Source of the DNA: a virus
Length of the DNA stretch: 64,000 bases
IMG/VR virus record: IMGVR_UViG_3300021964_007119
Location: 18,180-82,179 of that record
Direction: 5' to 3' (one strand)
Position numbers and translations under genes: made by a program. How positions within the stretch are numbered: the stretch's first letter is position 1; each line of letters begins with the position of its first letter. The notes beneath the pieces were generated by a model, which was given only the letters and a program-made list of their open reading frames with translations, made no database searches and had not been told where the DNA came from. Of this stretch, positions 9,801 through 18,550 are shown piece after piece.

Positions 9801-10710
9801 TAAATAAAGAACTTGATAAAAAATTATTATTAGTATAAATGTCTTCTAAACTTTTTTGTCCTGTTTTAGAATTGTTAATATAGTCTATTGATTGTTCTGT
9901 TGGTTGTCTTAGTATAGGGTCTCCTAATTCAGCATCTTCAAATGGATACAGTCTTATAGTTTCTCTAATTGGTTCAGACATTTCTTGAACAATATGAACA
10001 TTTTGTTTTACTTGAACATTATTTGGAACTTCATCATAAGTTTTTAAAACTACCGAGTGTGGTGCTATTTTTACACTATCAACATCAGTTTGTGAATTTA
10101 CAATTACTGATTTTTGATTATTTCCAAAATCAATTAGTGTGTTTAGTTTTTTATAATCAAAATTATTATATTTAATAGCCCAATTAATACTTTGGTCATA
10201 TGTTTTTGGATTTAAATTATCATCAAGTTTATCTTTTAAAGCATCTTGTGTAGTTATGATACCTTGTTCAACATCTACATTTGTAATTTTTGAAACAAAT
10301 CTTTGATATATTTTTTTTGGGATAGATGAACTACCACCAGTACTTCCACCACCAGTTCCAGTTCCACCACTACTATTAATAACTTTCCAATTACCAGGAA
10401 TTTCATATACCACTTCTTTAGTCGAATCTGGTCCAGATTGTTCTCTAGTGAATACTCTAGCTACAACATTCCAATTACCAGTATAATTCTCGAAGTCTAG
10501 TGTTAGTTTTGAATTACTACTTGGTGGTGATGGACGAAAAGTTTGACCATTGTATGAAAGAAGAAATTGATAATTCGTTATTTGTATTCCAGAATCATTT
10601 TCGGTTGTTTCTACTTCAATAGTTCCTTTTTTAATTGAATCACTAACGACAAATGTTTGTAATCCATTTACAATTGAAAAATTTTCTCCATATGTTAGTT
10701 TAAGTTGCAT
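6886..10710 (-). CDS. giant baseplate/tail protein with gpI-like motif and LamG-like domain
   Basis: 1274 residues, the largest gene here. Residues 1-115 read as an Ig-like domain, followed by a Gly/Ser linker at about 115-130. Around residues 571-600 is ILKRKGTKESIQALVNAYG and following, which resembles the conserved core of phage tail protein I / baseplate wedge proteins. Residues about 640-830 resemble a concanavalin/LamG-like fold and could bind glycans. The remaining C-terminal part is Ser-rich with a basic end. The gene overlaps the upstream structural gene by one base (TAATG). It is most likely a baseplate wedge protein carrying a receptor- or glycan-binding insert, comparable in position to T4 gp7. 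Confidence 0.7.
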   Translation of the reverse strand: MQLKLTYGENFSIVNGLQTFVVSDSIKKGTIEVETTENDSGIQITNYQFLLSYNGQTFRPSPPSSNSKLTLDFENYTGNWNVVARVFTREQSGPDSTKEVVYEIPGNWKVINSSGGTGTGGGSTGGSSSIPKKIYQRFVSKITNVDVEQGIITTQDALKDKLDDNLNPKTYDQSINWAIKYNNFDYKKLNTLIDFGNNQKSVIVNSQTDVDSVKIAPHSVVLKTYDEVPNNVQVKQNVHIVQEMSEPIRETIRLYPFEDAELGDPILRQPTEQSIDYINNSKTGQKSLEDIYTNNNFLSSSLFNELQSGSNSVKINVDYNEYKNFSTFGSVEKRLQNFRTKLQQYEAYSLESASFAVKATTTSSVYDSAIAKNEELKNGIVNNFDHYEKYLFYESSSANTSSFGLEFDTSWPKTNSSKPYTIADVTASAATTWYNNNITSASIYDQNNPNRLVNLIPEHIIRDSENQPFLDFLDMVGHYFDNFLIYIKAFEDTYDRREKLTEGLSKDLVWTISDAFGWKQPSGKELVELHRYIKGYQLSGSATSSTYEVYSTESEKDIEREIWGRVLSSMPYILKRKGTKESIQALVNAYGIPPTILRINEYGGPDVKEYQPTFDIRQRFTRALDFKNSQHIQTQWKETSGSLRTPDTIEFRFRAASSSNQVLVAKDQRFAVRLLEQGSITDNKGKVEFLITSSLGTTSVTSSLFPVYNNEFWSVGITRELSSGYDQEVKNEFETTSSIKYNLFVKQYEAGRSKILYDSSTSMILSGSTTGAGLTSSLHNGQWTASGDMFFGSTGSFGDLGGEFTGSLQEIRYYNSPLTESAFNNHTRAPKAINGNHASSSFTDLVFRLRLDDNKNLSTSPTLNNIAPDQNLFANSDGAFESGSAVGFTANTFSNVEQEEKSLTPNIGYKLSNSKVRIERNWINSGSGLSVDYRTEQSSYDTAPIDSNKVGVFFSPTDVINRDIIESVADIDIDKEIGDPRDEQELFYRGLRELAESYFQKYTKTNNFWEYIRLIKFYDQAIFEQIKKVIPARTKFNFGLLIEPTILERPKEIIGKTPSIESLLREGEINVGLLEATQSLRRAIISASGSTNDYTGVVSESLFQEPSFYLIGSASLSSSLNSSRYKDSFVRSSTTYKTGSIVQGVKVPDVLFNEALSPFISSSRLSDRFEVRDIFYTGSGAVGEPLTTSLSQQIYAQYSSSALHAYSSSFKKAEYQPPSDYLSGYRKIHFEGVKNTIETTIDGELPFIVSATSQTAVVTKQTSTGKRLEVVKNN

Positions 10711-12065
10711 TAGAAGTTAATTCCTTGTCTTACAAATTGTTGTGCAAATTTTAAGTTTTCAGAACCCTCTGATACATTATAATCTGGTATTACTGTAAAC
10801 AAGTTTGGTCTGTAAATAGTAAATCCTCTTTTTGTGTTATTCAAGTTAAAATTTAAATTAAATTCTACACTATATAGTCCACCAAATCTTTTGTGGTCAG
10901 TTGGGATTGGTATTGTTCCTGTTGTTCCATTACCATTAAATTTTTGTTTTGACTCTGATACAAACTTATCATTACTTACTAAATCAATACCATATAATTT
11001 AACTAAAAGTTCTGGTTGTAAAAATTTTATTTTATCCAAATCTGATATTGTTGTATTTATTTTAAATGGAAAACCAACTACATTAGCTGTCTTATAACCC
11101 ATTATAAAAGCTCCGTCAAAAAGTTTAAGTCCACTATCTTCTTTAACTTCTAGTGCTATATCTCTAAGTTTTCTATTATTATCTTGATTCGAATCAATTC
11201 CTAATTCATTGAAAGTATCTATAAAATTAATATCGTTTGACCCTTCTTGGTCTCCACGATTAATATACGCTCCACCACCAGGCCCATAGTTTGTATTTGC
11301 TCCCTTATTACCTATTGTTATTTGGAATCCATCATTTTCTACTGATAAAGATTCTAAATCCATAATTTCAAACGCATCATTAATAACAAAATTACCACCA
11401 ACCATACTATTGTCTAATTGAATAGAACTATCAGTTCCAAGTGTAAATTGATTTGAATAATTTGAATTTGGATTATCAAAGTTTACTATATCTTCAGTTG
11501 TATTAGCATAAGTTACAATTTCTTGTTCTGTTAGGGAATTGAATTGTTTTTTATATTCTTCATTTTTTATCGGTAAAGTTGCTAATCTTATTTCCTTTTT
11601 ACTATTTGATATTTGGTGAACATAGTATTTATAGTCTATTTCTCGTAGTGGTTTTCCTGTTGTTCTTTCAACAACACTACCATCAATCAATACATCATAC
11701 TCACCAGTATAAATTTCGTTATTTTGATTTACTAAAACTGATTCACTACTTCCGGCTACCTCTCTTAAAAAATTAAATTGTATTTCATAATCTCCTGAAA
11801 AATAACCATTTCTTCTCATTATTATTCCTGGATTTATTTTAAACTCACCACTTTTATCAATGTATTTATTTATTTCATTAAGCCTTATGGAATCCAATAA
11901 TGTTCCGTTGGTGTTAAAAATGTTCATTTCAATATAATCTCTTGATGATTTACCAAATTCTGTTCCTTCTTTTTTTCCAAGCGTAGTCTTTCTACCAAGA
12001 GAAATTATATCATAATCTGTATCTGATATATTTGTTTTATATTTTTTATTTAAAAAGTGTGCCAT
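10710..12065 (-). CDS. putative baseplate/tail structural protein
   Basis: 451 residues, Asn/Ile-rich, without signal peptide or catalytic motif. It sits between the giant wedge-like protein and a 249-residue partner, with a 1-nt overlap and a 2-nt gap. Such tight packing inside a baseplate operon suggests a part of the same assembly. No family recognised with confidence. Confidence 0.6.
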   Translation of the reverse strand: MAHFLNKKYKTNISDTDYDIISLGRKTTLGKKEGTEFGKSSRDYIEMNIFNTNGTLLDSIRLNEINKYIDKSGEFKINPGIIMRRNGYFSGDYEIQFNFLREVAGSSESVLVNQNNEIYTGEYDVLIDGSVVERTTGKPLREIDYKYYVHQISNSKKEIRLATLPIKNEEYKKQFNSLTEQEIVTYANTTEDIVNFDNPNSNYSNQFTLGTDSSIQLDNSMVGGNFVINDAFEIMDLESLSVENDGFQITIGNKGANTNYGPGGGAYINRGDQEGSNDINFIDTFNELGIDSNQDNNRKLRDIALEVKEDSGLKLFDGAFIMGYKTANVVGFPFKINTTISDLDKIKFLQPELLVKLYGIDLVSNDKFVSESKQKFNGNGTTGTIPIPTDHKRFGGLYSVEFNLNFNLNNTKRGFTIYRPNLFTVIPDYNVSEGSENLKFAQQFVRQGINF

Positions 12066-12067
12066 AA

Positions 12068-12817
12068 TTAACCTGCATTATAAATCATTGGTGAACCTAA
12101 TGGAATAGAATCTAAATCTTCTCTTTCAACTACTAAAATTTCTAATTCAATGTATAGAGACAAAAGTGTTCCCACATAAGAATTAAGAATTTCTTGTGTT
12201 GGAAATTGTCTTCTAACATTATTTTCTAAATAATAAACTTGTAAATAATTATCAATTTTCTCTTCGTCGGTACTGACTAAAACTTCATTCCAACCATTTG
12301 GTGCTATTATATCACCATTAACTAAATCAATTGTGTATCCGTTAGTTCTTTCATCTGGAGTTTTTCTTGATGGTGTTAATAGTGTTGGTGTTACTATTGT
12401 TCCATCATCATCTACATTTTGAAATAATCTTGGTTCTAATACATTGTCTTGTGGTTGATTAGCTAATCTAATGGTAGGTAATGATGTTGGTTGATTTACT
12501 AACTCATCTATTCTTGTATCAATTGTTAAATTAAATTTTTCACCAGATGAATAAACTGGATATTGATTTGGTTTGATAATATTTTGGTCTTCTCTATCTA
12601 ATCCAGCTCTTTTAAATGGTTCTTTTAATCTAACTTCATCATTAATATTTTCGAAACTTAACAAAGTCCCGTTTTCGTCAATTATATGATTTCTTATTTC
12701 ATTATCAATTTGGTCTTGTTGAGCTTCATCAAGATATAAATTATATTCATCTTGTCTGGCTTTTTTTCTATCTTGATACCATTGATAGTTTTCTAATTCT
12801 TCTCGTGTGTAAGGCAC
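12068..12817 (-). CDS. putative baseplate/tail structural protein
   Basis: 249 residues. The first 50 residues are highly charged and probably helical; the rest looks beta-rich. A GTG start at 12817 is supported by a GAGG site about 9 nt upstream. It lies in the baseplate operon between the DNRLRE-like protein and the 451-residue protein. Function unknown. Confidence 0.6.
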   Translation of the reverse strand: MPYTREELENYQWYQDRKKARQDEYNLYLDEAQQDQIDNEIRNHIIDENGTLLSFENINDEVRLKEPFKRAGLDREDQNIIKPNQYPVYSSGEKFNLTIDTRIDELVNQPTSLPTIRLANQPQDNVLEPRLFQNVDDDGTIVTPTLLTPSRKTPDERTNGYTIDLVNGDIIAPNGWNEVLVSTDEEKIDNYLQVYYLENNVRRQFPTQEILNSYVGTLLSLYIELEILVVEREDLDSIPLGSPMIYNAG

Positions 12818-12821
12818 TTGT

Positions 12822-13922
12822 TTACCTCGTTACTTTAAATATGTGGTCATTGTCTACAATATGTTCTACTCTTGTGTTTCCACTACCACTAACTACCTTG
12901 TAAAGAAAACGATAATGTCTTTCTGGTTGAAATGCGTTTAAATCTAATCTGAAAAAGTTTCCAGTTCCATCACAACTTAAGTAAGAACCTGTTGAAAATG
13001 GAATAATAACATCTTCTGTCAAAGCATCTCTAACTGAATATTGACTTTGACTTGGAATAAATTTCACAGTTAAATTTTGTGAACTTGTTGAATAAGTTCT
13101 TGTTGGAAATCTTTCACGACCATATACTCTAAATTTAACTTTTGATTTTTCTTTATATTCTTCTCTTAAACCTGACATATAAACCATAACTTCATCAACA
13201 TCATCTGCGTCCAATGTAGATAGTGAACCAGTATTAAATACTGAATCATCATATTCTACTTCTAACTTTGGTGGATAAATTGTATGTGTGTCTCTTGAAA
13301 AGAATGCAAAATGTCCAAGTCTATTCGTACTTCCCTCGTCTAATGAAGATGATGTATTACCTACACTACCAGAGCGTTTTACCATAAATCCTTCGTTTGC
13401 TATAGAACCACTTAACCATAGTTTAGTGATGTCAGTTACATCCATTCTCATATCGGTTGTTTCGTGATTAAACGATTGTGATGCTTCATATTGATTAAAC
13501 CAAGTTCCACCAGTATTGTTTGAACCACTAATCCATTGTGTTCCAGTTGTTTCTCCGTCACGATATCTCCAAGAACAACCATCAGTAGTTGCTGGTTGGT
13601 CGAAGAATCTACCATCACCTTGAACCCAAGACTGACTTACTGGATAAGCAAATAATAATTGACTTGTTGTTAATTCTTTTGAGTTAGCGTCATATAAATT
13701 TAAATAATATCTTGCATTTTCAGGAATAATTCCTGCTACAATTGATGACGATATATCTGCTAAATCAAACTTTATTAAAGCTCTTGAAACATTTACAACC
13801 GAACCATCGGCGTTCATATCTTTACGAACTTCTAATATTTCATCTAACCCAGTATTTCTACTTTGAGTAGCACTACCTTCGTATAGTGTTGAATCTTTTT
13901 CTGCAAATGAAAAGAAATGCAT
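12822..13922 (-). CDS. structural protein with DNRLRE/CBM96-like fold
   Basis: 366 residues. The pattern 'TLYEGSA' near the N-terminus, 'SRALIKFDL' near residue 45, 'TWFNQYEASQSF' near 140, 'ITKLWLSG' and 'NEGFMVKRS' near 180 matches DNRLRE (CBM96-like) modules found in surface and adhesive proteins. It would be a carbohydrate-contacting or structural beta-sandwich in the baseplate or fibres. It follows the gp6-like gene by 2 nt. Binding to sugar is inferred from fold resemblance only. Confidence 0.6.
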   Translation of the reverse strand: MHFFSFAEKDSTLYEGSATQSRNTGLDEILEVRKDMNADGSVVNVSRALIKFDLADISSSIVAGIIPENARYYLNLYDANSKELTTSQLLFAYPVSQSWVQGDGRFFDQPATTDGCSWRYRDGETTGTQWISGSNNTGGTWFNQYEASQSFNHETTDMRMDVTDITKLWLSGSIANEGFMVKRSGSVGNTSSSLDEGSTNRLGHFAFFSRDTHTIYPPKLEVEYDDSVFNTGSLSTLDADDVDEVMVYMSGLREEYKEKSKVKFRVYGRERFPTRTYSTSSQNLTVKFIPSQSQYSVRDALTEDVIIPFSTGSYLSCDGTGNFFRLDLNAFQPERHYRFLYKVVSGSGNTRVEHIVDNDHIFKVTR

Positions 13923-13924
13923 TA

Positions 13925-15892
13925 TTAGTATCCTCCTTGATTAGTGTTTGTTCCAACGACTTCTCCACGAATATCTTTTAGTGGAAACTTAAGTTCAAAT
14001 ATACTTGGGTCTAATGATGGATATAGAATCCCATTTTTTAGGGCTGTATCAACATCATATCCATTACCACTATATCCTTCTGATGTTTCAAATTTATTTA
14101 CTATTTTAATATCAGTTACTGAAGCTACACCATCTACTAATGATATTTCGTATCCTAAATCACTCAATACTATTGGTTGATTTATTTGCCAATTATCAAT
14201 ATTAAAAAATTCTGATACTCTTTCATTTGCTAAACCAAGAACTTGTTCTTGTGAGAAGTTTGATTTGGTAATGATTTTATATTGAACACCTATGTTAATT
14301 ATGTATCCGTTTTTAATATTTACTGCGTCAGTAATTGGTCTAAATCTTGTTAAGTAAGTTTTTAAATTTTGTTTTACTGCATCATTTACAAGTGATAACT
14401 TTCTATTAGAGTTATACCCCAATACATATAGGTTTAATGCTAATGGATTAGGTATTCTGTTTTGTATTTCTGAAAGTGGTTTACCAACATCTTCTTGTGT
14501 TATTTCATAACTTGATTGTGGTGTTCCACTTAGTTGGTCATCTTGAACTATATAAGCTTTTGCAATGTTTCCATATTTGTCAGGTAATGCATAAGTTCTA
14601 ATGATATAATCTTCTTTAGTAACTGCTCTACCTTGAGCTTGAAAATAAGCTTTAATATTTTCTCTCAACTCGTCAACACTTTCTGCACCAAGACCACCTG
14701 ACGATGCTTCTGGATTAGAAATTCTAACTGATTGTTTTACGGTATCTAATGTTGATTGACTTAAGTTAGTAGAATCTATTTCTAATGTGATACCAGCAAT
14801 CTTATTAATTTCATCAACACCAACATTGTCTTGAATACCACCACCATATTGATAAGTAATTGATAGTGTTGTGTTGGAAGGTGCTAACCCGTAAGTTTTT
14901 GTTTTTAAAAAATTACTTGGGTCAAATGTTTCATAAATTTTTGAAGGACTATCTGGTAGATTAGAACCAACATTATCAGGATTTGGAATAATGTCTTCAT
15001 CTGCATTATCACTAACACCGGCTCCAAATCGTAATTCTGTTTTTCCATCTGGTCTTCTGTAAGTTGTAAATCTTCTTGATACTCTTTTTAATTTTAATAG
15101 ATAAGGAACATCATCTGAGTATTGTGCTAATCCTGGGTCATTGTTTGAATTATTTTCTACTTCATCAAATACTGTATCTTGTGCTAAAGAATCAACTTCG
15201 TTCCAATTGTTTCCGTCTGAATCTACTACACTTATAATGTCTATGATACTAGTGTTTGATAATTTAATTCTTGAATATTTTTTAGCACTTGTAAAAGTAA
15301 AATCTTCACTTGTAATAGCACCACTTTGTGCTTGAACTTGTTTTTTTAACAAATAAAATGTTGGTGAATCATTACTATCGGTTTCAAATACCGTAGTAAC
15401 TCTTGGTGAAGAAGTTGTGTTGTTGTATCTAAAATCACAACCTTGTATTGTTCTGAAAGTTACTCCGTCTGATGTTTCAACGCGAGCTCCTACTGGAATA
15501 TTTAATGCATAATCATAATCGGGTTCTATACTAGATGCTGTTCCTTTTGCTGGAACTAATTGAAATATGTCTAGTGTTACTTGTGAAGGAGCAGTTAATC
15601 TTGGTTTATATCCAAATGTTTGAGCCATTGAATATAAAGTTCTTAATTCTTCCGAATATCCTAATAAAGATTCTTTGAATTGTGAATCAACATAATATGA
15701 CATAACATCACCAACATAAGATGCCATTTCAATAAACATCATACCAGGTGATGATTCGTTAAAATCTTTGTAAGTGTTTGGATAATATTGTTTTGAAAAC
15801 TCAATCAAGTTATTTCTAATTTGAGAGAAGTCTTTATTTAAATACCTCACTTCTTTATTTACTTTTCCAGTTTTATTACTTCTGTATGCCAT
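13925..15892 (-). CDS. baseplate wedge protein gp6-like (J-like)
   Basis: 655 residues, matching the size of T4 gp6 (660). The N-terminal region FSKQYYPNTYKDFNESSPG with MMFIEMASYVGDVMSYYVD (about residues 32-68) is the characteristic start of gp6/J-type baseplate proteins. The central part contains 'RTYALPDKYGNIAKAYIV' (about 425), a segment of the gpJ-like fold. The C-terminus includes strands used for wedge dimerisation in T4. It stands directly upstream of the tail genes and downstream of gp25, as in other contractile-tail phages. It forms the baseplate inner ring around the hub. Confidence 0.88.
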   Translation of the reverse strand: MAYRSNKTGKVNKEVRYLNKDFSQIRNNLIEFSKQYYPNTYKDFNESSPGMMFIEMASYVGDVMSYYVDSQFKESLLGYSEELRTLYSMAQTFGYKPRLTAPSQVTLDIFQLVPAKGTASSIEPDYDYALNIPVGARVETSDGVTFRTIQGCDFRYNNTTSSPRVTTVFETDSNDSPTFYLLKKQVQAQSGAITSEDFTFTSAKKYSRIKLSNTSIIDIISVVDSDGNNWNEVDSLAQDTVFDEVENNSNNDPGLAQYSDDVPYLLKLKRVSRRFTTYRRPDGKTELRFGAGVSDNADEDIIPNPDNVGSNLPDSPSKIYETFDPSNFLKTKTYGLAPSNTTLSITYQYGGGIQDNVGVDEINKIAGITLEIDSTNLSQSTLDTVKQSVRISNPEASSGGLGAESVDELRENIKAYFQAQGRAVTKEDYIIRTYALPDKYGNIAKAYIVQDDQLSGTPQSSYEITQEDVGKPLSEIQNRIPNPLALNLYVLGYNSNRKLSLVNDAVKQNLKTYLTRFRPITDAVNIKNGYIINIGVQYKIITKSNFSQEQVLGLANERVSEFFNIDNWQINQPIVLSDLGYEISLVDGVASVTDIKIVNKFETSEGYSGNGYDVDTALKNGILYPSLDPSIFELKFPLKDIRGEVVGTNTNQGGY

Positions 15893-15901
15893 TATTTACT
15901 C

Positions 15902-16345
15902 CTAATATCCACCACTAGTTGTTGTTGACTCTGATGTAGTGTCAAAATTTAATGTGATAGAATTAAATCTATTTGGTTCATAGTTTAAAGAAAAATCAAT
16001 ATCTACTTTTGTTTCTGTTGGATTGGTTTCGTTTTGAATTACATCAACTTTCGCTATATCAATGTATGGTAACCAAGTAGACATTGCTTCTTGTATTTCT
16101 TGTTTTATTCTTTCGGTTAAATCTTCTGTATATTGTTCAAACAATAAATCTCTTAAACGAGAGCCGAAGTTAGGTTGCATTACTCGTTCACCTTTAGCGG
16201 TTAGTAAAAGGTTTTTTATGTTAGAACCCGCTTGTTCTAATGTTGTTTCCGTTTGTGGAAATAAACCTGACTTTCCTCTATTGAAAGGTAGTTTTAAACC
16301 GATACGAATATCTGGGTTTAAATCATTTTCTCTTGCACTTGCCAT
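15902..16345 (-). CDS. baseplate wedge protein gp25-like
   Basis: 147 residues, typical gp25 size. Key blocks: 'GLKLPF' near residue 17, 'ETTLEQAGSNIKNLLLTAKGERVMQPNFGSRL' split over about 31-62, and 'LFEQYTED' near 70. This is the gp25/GpW family that links wedge and tail sheath and shares a fold with type VI secretion TssE. It overlaps the 141-residue gene by one base and precedes gp6 by 9 nt. The identification is secure from sequence pattern and synteny. Confidence 0.9.
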   Translation of the reverse strand: MASARENDLNPDIRIGLKLPFNRGKSGLFPQTETTLEQAGSNIKNLLLTAKGERVMQPNFGSRLRDLLFEQYTEDLTERIKQEIQEAMSTWLPYIDIAKVDVIQNETNPTETKVDIDFSLNYEPNRFNSITLNFDTTSESTTTSGGY

Positions 16346-16770
16346 TATTTACCTTTTTTCTTATCTATAGCTTTTATTAAATCTGAATAGTCTCTTGTCA
16401 AAGCGTTCTTTAAGTGCTCTGGAGCTGCTTCTGGATTCATACCCGCACTTTTCATTGTGCTTGCGGCCGCTACTTCTCGTTTAACTTCTTTATTTCCCAA
16501 ACCACCGCCGTATCCTAACATTTCGGTCATACGACTTGTATCAAAAGTTCCCCCGCCTAATGTTGGGTATTCTTCTTGTTGTTGAGCAGTTTCGTTTAGA
16601 ATTTTATTAAGAACCGAGTTGTCTGTAAACTTCTGTTCCTTAACTTTTTTCTTAACTACTGGTTTTGTTTTGGGAATATTTGTTTCGTTAATAAGTATAT
16701 CGGTTATCTGTTTTTTAACCTCTTGTTTGACAACTTCTTTTATTAATGATACTAATTTATTCGATTTCAT
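16345..16770 (-). CDS. hypothetical protein between hub-like and gp25 genes
   Basis: 141 residues, highly charged N-terminus (residues 1-50: KEVVKQEVKKQ, KVKEQK), then a Gly-rich turn LGYGGGLGNKEVKREV near 90. No membrane segments. Possibly a tail chaperone or minor virion protein, judged only by its place. Confidence 0.5.
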   Translation of the reverse strand: MKSNKLVSLIKEVVKQEVKKQITDILINETNIPKTKPVVKKKVKEQKFTDNSVLNKILNETAQQQEEYPTLGGGTFDTSRMTEMLGYGGGLGNKEVKREVAAASTMKSAGMNPEAAPEHLKNALTRDYSDLIKAIDKKKGK

Positions 16771-16778
16771 TTTTACTC

Positions 16779-18035
16779 CTAATCTGTTATGATATCCCTT
16801 CTTAAAAAATCTCCTTTTGCAAATTTACTAATTACTTTTGTAAGTTTACCAAGTGCTATTGCAAAACCAACTGGGTCTGTTGCAGCTTTCGGTGTTGCTT
16901 GTTCTAAACCTTTTTGAGCATTTTTATATTCATTTTCTAATTTTACAAATTCATCTGTTTTAAGTGTTGGTCTTAAATTTGTTATTTGTCCTAAAGTTTT
17001 ACTTGGGTCAATTTTTATATTGTTTAACTTTTGTTGTAATTGTTTTAGTTCTTCAAATTCTTTTTGTGGAACATTACCAAGTTTTTTAATTTCTTCAATA
17101 CACTTTTGAATTTCTCTTTTTACAGCTTCAATAGGGCCGTTTCTTAAATTATCTAAAATCTTTTTGGTTTCACCAGTAAATATTGTTCCGTCTTTTTGAT
17201 TATGTTTTATTTCAACATTTTTTCCAATAACTTCATTAAGTTCTCCTGATTGTTGTCTAAGAACTTGTTTGGCGTTTAAAACAATATAATCGGCATCCAA
17301 CACAATTACTGAACCTTTAGTATAAATATCACTTAAATCTGGATTTGGATTTTTTATTTCTTGACTACTACCTCTACCTTGAACATAAATTGAAGCTTCA
17401 TCTTTTTCTAAATCGTGTTTTACTGGTTCATTTACTTCAAGTTCTTCGGTGTTGTGTCCGGCTACTATTTGAACACTTGGAACTAAATCGTTTTCACCAA
17501 TTTTTATAGAACTAGCATATCTACCAGTTAAAACTAAATCACCACGATTAGCTTCTATGTTTCTTTGATATCTAAAATCTTCATCTGTTGTTTGTATAGA
17601 AATTTTTGTGTTGTTTCTATCACTTAGTCCTGTTTTAATATTATTGTTTGGATTGTTTTTTATATTGATAATATCACTATAATAAGTTTGTCCAAAATAA
17701 TTTACACATACAACATTTTCACCAACAACAGGATATCTTTTTATTTGTGTATCTATTGGCAGTATGTGGACACCATCACCTAAAATTTGTTGGTCTTTAT
17801 TGTTACACCAACTTCCTTTTATAGCTCCGTAATATTTGTAGTTTGGTTTTCCATTAGATTTTTTTGGAAGTTTATTTTTATCTAGTAAAACTTCTTTTAC
17901 TTCTAGTGGTTCAAGTTCATAAAAATCATATTCTCTTGAATCCATTATTCTATGAATATCAGAGTGAATTCTTTGAACTTGTGAATTACCAAAACTTGTT
18001 ATGTTTGATGATTTGGTTTTTCTTCTTTCGGCCAT
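16779..18035 (-). CDS. baseplate hub protein with OB-like N-terminus (gp5-like, no lysozyme)
   Basis: 418 residues. The first 170 residues contain a beta-rich segment 'KYYGAIKGSWCNN', 'VHILPIDTQIKRYPVVGENVVCVNY' (split here) and 'FGQTYYSDI', typical of the OB-fold part of gp5/VgrG-type hubs. The middle is beta-rich ('GDLVLTGRYASSIKIG'), and residues about 290-410 are helical. The T4 gp5 lysozyme domain (E, D, T triad) was not seen, so cell-wall entry must be served by another protein. It precedes the gp25 block. Confidence 0.6.
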   Translation of the reverse strand: MAERRKTKSSNITSFGNSQVQRIHSDIHRIMDSREYDFYELEPLEVKEVLLDKNKLPKKSNGKPNYKYYGAIKGSWCNNKDQQILGDGVHILPIDTQIKRYPVVGENVVCVNYFGQTYYSDIINIKNNPNNNIKTGLSDRNNTKISIQTTDEDFRYQRNIEANRGDLVLTGRYASSIKIGENDLVPSVQIVAGHNTEELEVNEPVKHDLEKDEASIYVQGRGSSQEIKNPNPDLSDIYTKGSVIVLDADYIVLNAKQVLRQQSGELNEVIGKNVEIKHNQKDGTIFTGETKKILDNLRNGPIEAVKREIQKCIEEIKKLGNVPQKEFEELKQLQQKLNNIKIDPSKTLGQITNLRPTLKTDEFVKLENEYKNAQKGLEQATPKAATDPVGFAIALGKLTKVISKFAKGDFLRRDIITD

Positions 18036-18036
18036 T

Positions 18037-18426
18037 TTATTGTTTAGATTCTATATCTTTTCTAATTTTATCAGATGTTTCTTGCAAATCTTTTGTATCG
18101 TGTTCTAATATAGTGTTCATAATATCTTGTTTTTCTATTTCAGATAAACCAAATTCACTTTCTGCTTCACCCTTACTTTCTGCAGAAATAATTTTCTGAA
18201 CAATGTTAGCTAACTTTACTAATAACTCATCATTACGAACATTGATTTCTAAATACTCTTTAATCATTGGAACTATCTGAACAGCTGTATCTCCGTCTTT
18301 AATCATAGAAGTAATGTTCTTAGTTAAGACATCTAATTGTTTTCTGTTGTAGTTTTGATTTTCGTAAATATCTTGAAACAACGACGATAATGACTTTCCT
18401 TTAAATATTTCATAATCGTTTGACAT
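18037..18426 (-). CDS. hypothetical protein, helical
   Basis: 129 residues, acidic and helical, with KIISAESKGEAESEFGLSEIE in the middle of the C-terminal half. It overlaps nothing and lies 1 nt upstream of the hub-like gene, with an AAAGGA site and an AT-rich promoter motif upstream. It is the first gene of the main tail operon as transcribed. Possibly a tail assembly or chaperone protein. Confidence 0.5.
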   Translation of the reverse strand: MSNDYEIFKGKSLSSLFQDIYENQNYNRKQLDVLTKNITSMIKDGDTAVQIVPMIKEYLEINVRNDELLVKLANIVQKIISAESKGEAESEFGLSEIEKQDIMNTILEHDTKDLQETSDKIRKDIESKQ

Positions 18427-18440
18427 AATATAATCCTTTA

Positions 18441-18458
18441 ACTATAAATATATGGAAA
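18441..18458 (-). promoter_or_regulatory. AT-rich late-type promoter motif for the tail operon
   Basis: The coding strand reads TTTCCATATATTTATAGT, 15 nt upstream of the first tail gene and just after a terminator. The position between terminator and operon makes this the strongest member of the set. Confidence 0.5.
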
Positions 18459-18459
18459 C

Positions 18460-18501
18460 AAAAAAAGGGAACAAAATAAATTAATACTCTGTCCCCCTTT
18501 T
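18460..18501 (-). terminator. rho-independent terminator
   Basis: The coding strand forms an 11-bp stem (AAAAGGGGGAC with GTTCCCTTTTT, two G-U pairs) closed by an AT-rich loop, then continues into a T-run. It lies below the small membrane protein gene and before the tail-operon promoter motif. Confidence 0.7.
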
Positions 18502-18507
18502 CAGTTT

Positions 18508-18550
18508 AAGTAATATGTAGGAAATATTACTTATTATTTCGCGTTCCTAC
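18508..18550 (-). other. overlapping alternative hairpins
   Basis: A 9-bp hairpin (AAGTAATAT / ATATTACTT, 18508-18532) has in its loop the GTAGGAA sequence that can instead pair with TTCCTAC at 18544-18550. The two stems cannot form together. The second one includes the stop codon of the membrane protein gene. Confidence 0.45.

Noticed and set aside
3846-18458. Plus-strand TATAAATA as T4 late promoters
   Set aside because: They point against all genes; the coding-strand reading upstream of genes is more sensible.
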